Below, piece by piece: positions 8,841 to 15,211 of a stretch of DNA of 15,211 nt; the stretch's first letter is position 1; each line of letters begins with the position of its first letter. The translations under genes were made by a program, and so were the position numbers. The stretch comes from Cruorifilaria tuberocauda (Eukaryota > Nematoda > Chromadorea > Rhabditida > Onchocercidae). Location of the stretch: the NCBI GenBank assembly GCA_013365365.1, contig JABVXU010000915.1, positions 1 to 15,211 on the forward strand, given 5' to 3'. Below the pieces are notes generated by a model. The model saw nothing but the letters and a program-made list of their open reading frames with translations, was not told the DNA's origin and made no database searches.

Positions 8841-8956
8841 GTCTACGACAATACCACGTTGAAAGCACGACATATCGTCCGATCTGTTAAGTTAAGCAGT
8901 GATTAGGCCTGGTTACTACTGGGAATAGTAGCCTGGGAATCCCGGGTGTTGTAGAT
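8841..8956 (+). rRNA. 5S ribosomal RNA-like gene, divergent
   Basis: The 5' end GTCTACGACAATACCACGTT, the middle CCGATCT followed by AAGTTAAGCA, and the 3' part GCCTGGGAAT with TGTTGTAGAT follow the order of nematode 5S rRNA. The ends GTCTAC and GTAGAT pair as helix I with one wobble. Length is about 116, slightly short of the usual 119-120. A T-run (CTTCTTCTTTTTAG) follows at once and fits an RNA polymerase III terminator. The loop E and box C region is altered: where the family has AGUAC opposite GGGAGAC, this copy reads ACTACTGGGAATAGTAG. The tandem link to SL RNA genes on the same strand is known in many nematodes. It may be a variant or a pseudogene copy; the sequence alone cannot say which is expressed. 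Confidence 0.8.
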
Positions 8957-9025
8957 ATCATCCTTCTTCTTTTTAGCACTACTTGTAACAAAATCGAACG
9001 ATTGTTGAACGCAGTCTAATCCCGT

Positions 9026-9145
9026 GGCTCAATTATCCGAGCTTGAGGTAACGGAGTATTTCTGCTCGGGGTTTCGGCTCACATGGCACGAGTTGAGATT
9101 TTGGAAGTCCTGGCTCTTGATGGAACGACGATAGGGCAGAGGGAT
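9026..9145 (+). ncRNA. SL-a: spliced-leader RNA-like gene, SL1-related 22-nt leader
   Basis: The leader exon is 9026-9047, exactly 22 nt, ending CTTGAG before the donor GTAACG at 9048. Against nematode SL1 it matches 17 of 22 positions; the five differences (positions 3, 5, 11, 14, 17) are all transitions. Stem I can form as TCCG 9036-9039 with CGGA 9052-9055, placing the donor in the loop; CCGAGC 9037-9042 with GCTCGG 9064-9069 is an alternative. CTCG 9065-9068 can pair with CGAG 9089-9092 as stem II. A Sm-protein site of the form GATTTTGGAA lies at 9097-9106, with CTCT/AGAG pairing after it. The mature RNA would donate its leader to the 5' ends of mRNAs by trans-splicing. The 3' end is estimated. 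It lies about 70 bp after the 5S gene. It could also be a decayed copy. Confidence 0.72.
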
Positions 9146-9317
9146 CTCGTGCGTGCGTCTATTCACGTTTGGCCACGGTTGTGGTAGAAACAATGTTTAA
9201 GAGTAGAATAACCTTTGTTCATATTATGTCCATTTGACCTCTTTTTTCTTGGCAGAACTTGCAGGTATTTGTTAAATGCACTTTAATTATATGAGTTTGC
9301 CGACAAGACGACTCGAT

Positions 9318-9425
9318 GGTTATAGTACCCAAGTTTGAACACTGAGGTGACTGAGTGTTTTTGCCCGGGTCTGTGCATCTGTGGCATAGACTGAAATTTT
9401 GGGACGCTTTGTTTCTTAGCGGGGC
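9318..9425 (+). ncRNA. SL-b: spliced-leader RNA-like gene, extended leader
   Basis: The leader starts GGTTATAGTACCCAAGTTTG and, if it starts at this GG, runs to GAG at 9346 before the donor GTGACT. That gives 29 nt rather than 22. The first 21 positions match SL1 except 5, 6 and 8. Stem I is perfect: AACACT 9338-9343 with AGTGTT 9354-9359, with the donor in its loop. Stem II is GTCTGTGC 9369-9376 with GCATAGAC 9384-9391 (one G-U). The Sm site AATTTTGG is canonical at 9395-9402, in the AAATTTTGGGACG setting shared with nematode SL RNAs. Stem III is CGCT 9405-9408 with AGCG 9418-9421. The three-stem order with Sm between II and III is the SL RNA architecture. The 5' and 3' ends are estimated. 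Open frames on the opposite strand here are shadows. Confidence 0.78.
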
Positions 9426-10249
9426 CAAAACACACGTGGGAGTGGAGGAGTGAGGAGATTCTGGTTGTCATTTTATCACGCGGGATACTATTTGGAATGG
9501 AATAATCTCTGAGAACATTTCATTGAGGTGTTGCAGGTATGATAAGAAAGACATTTATTAGAATTTATATCAAGTAACAATTAAAATGCTTATTAAGTGA
9601 TAACATTAGAATGACATTAGAATGATATTGCGATATCAAAGTAATCAATCAATACTGTTAAAATATTGTATAAACAATTCGTATGAAATTAACAAATTTT
9701 ACAAATACAGCAGTTAATATGCATGTGATAACATCCAATTACTGTTCCTGATTTCTCGAATTCGAATTGAATTGGATTGGAATATTTTTAAAACGTAAAC
9801 TTCCTTCAATAGCTTTCTTCTTAGAAGTTATTTGGAGGACTTCCTGATCGGATAACTGTAATTTGCAAACTGTCTTAGAGTACAATCTCCGAGATGGTAT
9901 ACTTCGGGATGAAGTATGGTGTTGTCATATGTGTTAATTTTCAAATTTCAATGTAAAATTGATTTATATATTAATTATCAATCATTGTACGGCATGAAAT
10001 AGCAGCATGGTAAATCTCCAAGCTTAATTCTGATCAAAACTTTTTCAGTAAATTTTACATTTTCAGGTGATACTGAAAAAGCTTCTCGACATAGATTTTG
10101 GAAAAAAAAAGTTTTGATAGAATTTATTTTTTATTAAAAGTTAAGCTAAATTCTGATGAAATTTGTTTTTATAAAAGTTTTTTGAGCGAAACTTTTTTTG
10201 TTATTGTAGTTTGAATAAACCATTAAGTTTATTACTTTAACGAATACAG
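9426..10249. other. Spacer after the SL genes, with a weak minus-strand open stretch
   Basis: No further SL, 5S or tRNA gene was found. On the minus strand, 9924 down to 9739 is free of stops for about 61 codons and includes SDQEVLQITSKKKAIEGSLR, which has a protein-like composition. It has no ATG and no good acceptor, and ends at TAA. It may be a gene fragment or chance. The remaining sequence is AT-rich and featureless. Confidence 0.35.
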
Positions 10250-10384
10250 GTACATCAGTTCAAGCAAGCGTTTAAGCAAGATTCAAAAAGAGGATGAGAG
10301 GTATAAATTTATCTGAAATGAGTGATAAACCTTCAGATGGTAGTACTTCATGTATACTGAGGGAATCTACTACTTCATGTACTG
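10250..10384 (+). CDS. Possible 5' exon, unrecognised product
   Basis: An acceptor-like TTTAACGAATACAG ends at 10249. An ATG at 10294 opens a frame beginning MRGINLSEMSDKPSDGSTSC. A donor-like ACTG|GTAATA stands at 10385 in phase 1; if unspliced, the frame stops after 41 codons. The peptide is Ser/Thr-rich and hydrophilic. No continuation exon was identified before ZnF-B, so this may be the first coding exon of a gene whose other exons I cannot see, or a chance pattern. Confidence 0.2.
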
Positions 10385-11296
10385 GTAATAAATCCTTCAT
10401 AACAAAAACATTGACTTAATTTTAATCAAAAGGTTTCACAGAGAATTCCAGTTAGTTTTTTTTTTCTTTTCCCTTCCATCATTTCAATTTTAGAAATATG
10501 AAATTATATGAAAAATGTTATCAGTACTTTGCATAAATTATTTTCAATCAAGCAATACAATAGTTGAAATAAATATAATTTCACTTCAACTATTGTATTT
10601 GAAGTATGAAGGATTATCAAGTAATCGTTAGTTTTTTATTGTCATACAAAAATCATTAATACATATAGTCTGTGATTGCTAACAGAGTAAGTATTTATAG
10701 ATACGTTCATCTAACATTCTAAATAAACTTTTGGGATGAATTCTTTGGGTTCAATTGTTTTCTACAAATTTTTTTTATTCAATAAGTATTATTTTATTTA
10801 TTTCAATTTAAAGGACTTTTCAAAGTTTTGCGGTTTTAGACTTCATAACAAATGTGTAAGTGAAATCAAAATTATCCTTCCATAAAATTTAACTCTTAAA
10901 AGCCTATTATTAATAATATTTTATTGTTATACGTAAATCATTAGTATATACAACTTATTATTCCCATTTGTTGAACCATTTATAGGAATAATCTTTCGGC
11001 ATCTCCCAATAAAAGTTATTCGCTTATTTTCTCTATAAATTTTTTTCAACAATTATCATTTCATCTGTTTGAAAAAGAAGTTTAAGCTTAATTCGAAGTT
11101 TGCATTATGTGAAAGATTTTAAAGCCTATCGATAAACGTACAATTGAATTCTTTTCTTGAAATAGAATTATCTTCGATAAATTTTATCCCCAAAGTCGAT
11201 TTCTTTGTAAAATTCACCTTTCCTAAAGTTGGTAAGTTGTCAAAGAGCATTGGTCTTATAAAGAACTATTTATCGATAAATTTGAAATAATTTTAG
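10385..11296. other. AT-rich spacer before ZnF-B, nothing recognised
   Basis: There is no supported gene, repeat array or RNA. Two similar passages with CTAACATTCTAAATAAAC and nearby TTATTGTCATAC/TTATTGTTATAC words suggest loose local duplication (about 10620-10740 and 10920-11000). The right end is the upstream region of ZnF-B and ends at its putative trans-splice acceptor (AATAATTTTAG, 11296). Confidence 0.4.
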
Positions 11297-11323
11297 AATT
11301 GGCAGGAAATCAAATTGAACAAT

Positions 11324-12198
11324 ATGCATTCCATCTATCTCTTCCTCTTCTTCATTCAATTAAGTATCCAAACGACAGTAAGTTCATTAAAACTTGAAAG
11401 AAATATAACTTTGAAATTTTCCGAAGACATCGATATTCAAAGCCATATGGAATGAATAATTTCGCATAATTTCAGGTAGCACAAACGGAACAAACGGAAC
11501 CGTTGGATTTATCGGTGCCAAAAGTGGTTGAAGTTGTATCAAAGGACTCATTAAGTGATGATACGGATGAAAAACAGGGCGAATCATCGAGTACACCGAT
11601 GAAAGGAACGAGTGATCAACGAAAACAACATGCTGTTTGGAAAAAAAAATTATGGATGGAAAGGTATATCGATGAATATACCGGTGAAGAACTGCCCGAT
11701 CATTCGAGATGCAATCAAAGTTCCTCTCAATCATCGGATTCGAGAGCTCATGTGACGACGACTCATACCAATGAAAAACGACACGGTTGTTTGGAATGCG
11801 GAAAAATATTCGTTAAATTATCGAATTTGAAAGCTCATATGATGACTCATACCGGTGAAAAACCGCATGGTTGTCCGGAATGCAGCAAACGATTCGCTAA
11901 ATCATCGGATCTGAATAGACATATGATGGCAGTTCACATCGGCAGCAAGCTTAACAACTGTTTGAAATGCCAGAAAAGTTTCTTCCAGTTATCCCGCTTG
12001 AAAAAACACATGAGAACTCACACCGGCGAAAAACCGTACAATTGTGCGGTATGTAAGAGAAGTTTCTCGGATTCATCTAATATGAAAGCTCATGTGAAAA
12101 CTCATACCGATGAAAAGCCGTACAGTTGTTTGCGATGCAATAGAAGGTTCTCTTTAAAGCGATATTTGATTAAGCACATGCGAATTCATAATAATTAA
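11324..12198 (+). CDS. ZnF-B: secreted-type C2H2 zinc-finger protein, 5 fingers
   Basis: Exon 1 (11324-11377) encodes MHSIYLFLFFIQLSIQTT, a short hydrophobic leader. Exon 2 (11476-12198) continues in phase 0 with VAQTEQTEPLDLSVPK. The protein is 258 aa. Likely cleavage is after VA at the exon junction. PLDLS (residues 27-31) is the CtBP-docking consensus. An acidic Ser/Asp linker follows, then the same WKKKLWMER segment and YTGEELP as in ZnF-A, then five C2H2 fingers with Cys-to-His spans at about 123-143, 151-172, 180-200, 208-228 and 236-256. Linkers of TGEKP or TDEKP type separate several fingers; finger 2 has a four-residue His spacing. Fingers 1, 2 and 5 correspond to the three of ZnF-A. 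Donor GTAAGTTC and acceptor ATAATTTCAG are strong. The AG at 11296, 27 nt before ATG, is shared with ZnF-A. A nuclear transcriptional repressor is the family expectation; the signal peptide argues for secretion. Confidence 0.85.
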
Positions 12199-13890
12199 AA
12201 GTTACTTTTACATAAAGTTAAAAATCCCTAAAGTAATTTATTTTGAAATCACACATGAAGAAATTTCATGTTAAAGTTTGAACTGAAATATATGCTTCTA
12301 TTTGTAGTACAGTAGATTTTTATCTCTATTCCATTAATTGAACTTTTACAATTTGATTAATTATTCGTAATTTTTATCATTTCTTTTTTTATCAGTTGTA
12401 CTTATCGTTGTTTGTTGTGAAGGACGTATAATTCTTATTTCGCTTTATTTGGAATTTTTAGTTTGAATATTTTTAAAGGTTTTTATGGAAACTTACTTGT
12501 CTATAACTAAAAGTTACTGTAAGCAAAAGTATTCAAAAAACACATACAGTAGGTGAAGTGAAATTATATTTTTTTATATGCAAACTTGACCAAAATACAG
12601 TTTTGTGAAATTTCATTGCTTTTTTACAAAAATAAGCTTCTATCTTACAAAAGAGCAAATCATTAGATATGTAAAAGTGATCATAAACATATCGTTGATG
12701 AAAAGTCAAAGGTCAAACGAAAATTACAGTTGGAGAGCCTTAAACTATTTGCACCTGTGAAATCAATCTTTCATTGCTTAATATTGATGATGAATATTTA
12801 AATTAGCGTGCAACATATAAGTTACAAATTACAAATTAGCAATCTAGGATCATGAAGAATAGGTTTCTAAATAGGTTTTGCTACTATTGAATTATTAAGT
12901 AAGTAAGTATAATTCGAGTAAAATTTCCGGTCTTTTTCCGGTTGCTTAGCGAAATCATTAAGTATCATTTATTGATGAAATCTTCAATCTGTATAAAAAT
13001 AAATCATCATTTTTTCTGTATTCAATATTGTGTTGTAAAATAATTTGTTAGAGAAATTTTTGGTTTTTAATTTTTGTGATAAACTTCTTTAATTGATTTA
13101 CTGACTTTATTTTATTTTATTAGCATTAATAACTTTTCATGAAATACTTAGAGTACGATAGAGATTACTCTACGATTCTACGTATTACACGTTTTAATTA
13201 GTTAAGGATTAATTAAGGATCAACAGAGAGTAGAAATGGAATCATTTGTATGGCAAAGCAGAGATAATTAAAAAAATATTTTTATGAACTGAGAAAGCAA
13301 ATAATATTTGACTTTCTTTTCAAATTTCCATAATTTAATTCTCTAAATTAACTTGTATAGCTTGTCCGATTAACTTATAAAACTTATATTAAAAATACAT
13401 AAATTATTAAGATTGTTTTGAAAAATCAAGTATTTCAAATTGCTATTTAAATTACTAATCACTAAATTTCAAATTATTACGAATAACTAAATTTCAAAAC
13501 TAAATTAGCATATTCGATAAATATTCCAAAATTTGAAAATAGCGCGAGAGATGCTTGTAAAAAGGAAGTTAAATTTTCCGCAATGAATCATCAGTTAATT
13601 CTTATTTTAATTATGCGCATGAAAATTTGCATTATTTAAAAACAATAAAGTTTGTGTATAATGGTTTAGCTTGGGATTTAAATACTTTATAAATATATAA
13701 AATGCATAAATTATAAAAATCAAAATGTAATTAATCAATTAAAGCAATTGATCTATGAATGATTGTCAAAATATTTTAATTTATTTTAATCACATGAAAA
13801 ACGCTATGATAAAAAATTTTGTATTAAAAAAAAAAAAATTTATCAGACTTCTGTTAATGAAATGTTTGCGAGGAGAAATGATTGATGATA
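12199..13890. other. AT-rich spacer between convergent ZnF-B and protease B
   Basis: This 1.7-kb region lies between the 3' ends of ZnF-B (+) and protease B (-). No ORF with family features, RNA gene or repeat array was recognised. No canonical AATAAA lies just after either stop codon in the sense direction. A run of 13 adenines (about 13827-13839, + strand) lies in the putative 3' UTR of protease B. Confidence 0.5.
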
Positions 13891-15211
13891 TCAGATAAAG
13901 GGTGATAAGTGATAACATATCCCAGTAAGATAACAAATCAGTTGTGCATATACTCGTGTATCGGTCATCGTAAAAGGATAACCAGCAAAGCAAGGCTTCC
14001 TTGGACCAAACGAATGTATGCCAAGGAGAAAGACACGTTCTTTGAAATCACCCTGTAATCCTCCGCCAGCATCACCCTGAAAGGAAAATATTGGCAAAGA
14101 GAGAGAGAGAGGGAGAGAGAGAGGACAATTACCTGATAACCTCATTTTTACCTTTACAAAGTAATCCATGCATATAAGAGTTCATTACAAGTGGTACAAA
14201 CTTGTCGTAATCACTACTACAAGATAATGTAGAAAGTTACATATGCCAAGCATGGAATATTTACTGGATAGTAGCGCAAAATGATTTAGGATAACTTATC
14301 CAGGCTATTAGTGTAGGCCAACATAAAATACGTATGTTAGGATTAAAGGTTAAGTCTGCTTAGCTTTGCATATAACTTGCATATACAAAGTTTAGCTTAT
14401 TGGTTATATGTTATATTTAGTTTAATTACTTAGTTTTAAACTTAAATGGTAAGTAGATAATATCATTCACTATTTTAAATCTGTTAAAATTTTTCCCATA
14501 ACCATCGATCATACTTAAGCTAAATGAAAATTACAAAAAATTAAATTCTCAGCAGTTATTGATTCCCTTTTAAAATCTTTAAAAAGGAACCAAATTTTAA
14601 AATCTTTTAAATCTTTTTAAAGATTTGAAAATATTATTTAAGGATATATGATGAGAAAATAATGATTGAGAAGGATTATGGATTAATTTAGAATCTTCAA
14701 TGAGAAATTAAGAGCTTAGTAATTTTAATTAAACGTATTTTTAATTAATAATTTTCTCATCAATGATACTGGTAAAAGTAAATTGCTAGCAAATACTAAA
14801 AGTAAATTGTTCTTACAGAACAAATTCCATGATGATAGGTTGTATCTTCTGGTTTATAAAGTGGCCCAGCTTGTATGAAATCTCTCTCTTTTACAACGTG
14901 AACAATTTTTGCACTTCCATATGTCAATCTTGACATACTTTCTCCATCTGAAATTATTATATATTTCAAGGTTTCTCTTGAAAAATTTTTGGATTTTTAA
15001 CAAGTTAATTGTGAATGCATGATATTGACTAACGTTCATTGTCACCAAATCCATAATCAATAACATTCACGGCAGATTCAGGATCGAAATTTGAATTAGG
15101 TAAACATATTGCTGAGGTTGCTGTATCAAACTTAAAGAAAAAAACGATAATCAGTCCAGTCTTATAGTGAAATCTCGATAAGGTAAGCATACCGGAAGTG
15201 ATGGATTAGTG
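13891..15211 (-). CDS. Protease B: S1A protease homologue with catalytic Ser replaced, 5' partial
   Basis: Visible exons, in coding order: 15211-15193 (partial, donor GTATGC), 15130-15034, 14947-14817 and 14076-13891 (stop TGA). All junction phases match protease A, and two exons have identical lengths (97 and 131 nt). The protein reads TNPSLP, FDTATSAICLP, DYGFGDNEHG, SRLTYG, AGPLYKPED and HGICS, then GDAGGGLQGD where the family has GDSGGP. The catalytic Ser is therefore Ala (GCT), with Asp before it and flanking Gly kept. The residue six before it is Gly, as in protease A. No frameshift or stop is seen in the visible part, so it looks like a maintained pseudoprotease, not a decayed gene. 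The exons that should carry the catalytic His and Asp lie beyond the window. The last intron is 740 bp and contains an AG microsatellite and an inverted repeat. Confidence 0.85.
14098..14124. repeat. (AG)n microsatellite in the last intron of protease B
   Basis: AG dinucleotides run with one GGG interruption. On the coding (minus) strand it is a CT-rich tract ending about 20 bases before the acceptor CAG at 14079-14077, so it may act as part of the polypyrimidine tract. Protease A has a shorter, related pyrimidine stretch (TCTCTCTCC) at the same place. Confidence 0.85.
14573..14626. repeat. 14-bp perfect inverted repeat in the last intron of protease B
   Basis: AAATCTTTAAAAAG (14573-14586) is the exact reverse complement of CTTTTTAAAGATTT (14613-14626), with 26 nt between. 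The sequence is AT-rich and low in complexity, so a chance or slippage origin is likely. It could form a hairpin in the intron transcript or mark a small decayed element. Confidence 0.75.

Noticed and set aside
9219..9471. Two overlapping minus-strand open frames of 62-69 codons
   Set aside because: They cover the SL-b RNA gene on the opposite strand. The higher GC content of that RNA gene reduces stop codons, and no start context or family feature supports translation.
9500..9545. A third SL-like leader (CATTGAG followed by GTGTTG)
   Set aside because: No Sm-like AATTTTGG site and no stem II or III follow within 100 nt, and the upstream bases do not resemble SL1.
13790..13993. 67-codon minus-strand open frame
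   Set aside because: It overlaps the terminal coding exon of protease B in another frame and then runs into AT-rich 3' flank.
14854..15066. 70-codon minus-strand open frame as an independent gene
   Set aside because: It reads through the intron between two protease B exons partly in the wrong frame; the exon lengths and phases shared with protease A give the better model.

Overview
The window reads as a piece of an AT-rich nematode genome, probably of the chromadorean type. Protein genes are broken into short exons by small introns ending in TTTCAG-type acceptors. A 5S rRNA-like gene lies on the same strand as two spliced-leader (SL) RNA-like genes, a linkage known from many nematodes. I cannot name the species: both spliced leaders differ from the canonical nematode SL1 leader.

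Layout, left to right: a weakly supported 3' gene end at 716-1091 (+); ZnF-A, a three-exon C2H2 zinc-finger gene, at 2241-1514 (-); an AT-rich spacer with a 66-bp duplication and a possible gene remnant; protease A, an eight-exon S1A (trypsin-fold) serine protease gene of 313 codons, at 4931-7546 (+); a 31-bp tandem repeat at 7858-8160; a possible small terminal exon at 8418-8600 (+); a 5S rRNA-like gene at 8841-8956; SL RNA-like genes at 9026-9145 and 9318-9425; a mostly empty spacer with one possible exon; ZnF-B, a two-exon zinc-finger gene, at 11324-12198 (+); and protease B, a paralogue of protease A, at 15211-13891 (-), whose 5' part lies outside the window.

Two gene families each occur twice, in opposite orientation. 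The zinc-finger proteins begin with a conserved signal-peptide-like exon, followed by a PLDLS motif (the CtBP corepressor docking consensus) and then 3 or 5 C2H2 fingers. A secreted protein built like a DNA-binding repressor is unusual. In ZnF-A, the stretch that codes for the acidic linker of ZnF-B has become an intron. Protease A keeps the full His/Asp/Ser triad. Protease B has Ala in place of the catalytic Ser (GDAG), so the pair looks like an active enzyme plus a pseudoprotease.

The SL genes are the other main point. SL-a has a 22-nt leader differing from SL1 by five transitions, with a Sm-like site and foldable stems. SL-b has a longer, 29-nt leader, a canonical Sm site and three stem-loops. 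The adjacent 5S-like gene is divergent in the loop E/box C region. Gene models are manual, made from splice consensus, reading phase and comparison of the paralogues; no search or folding program was run.
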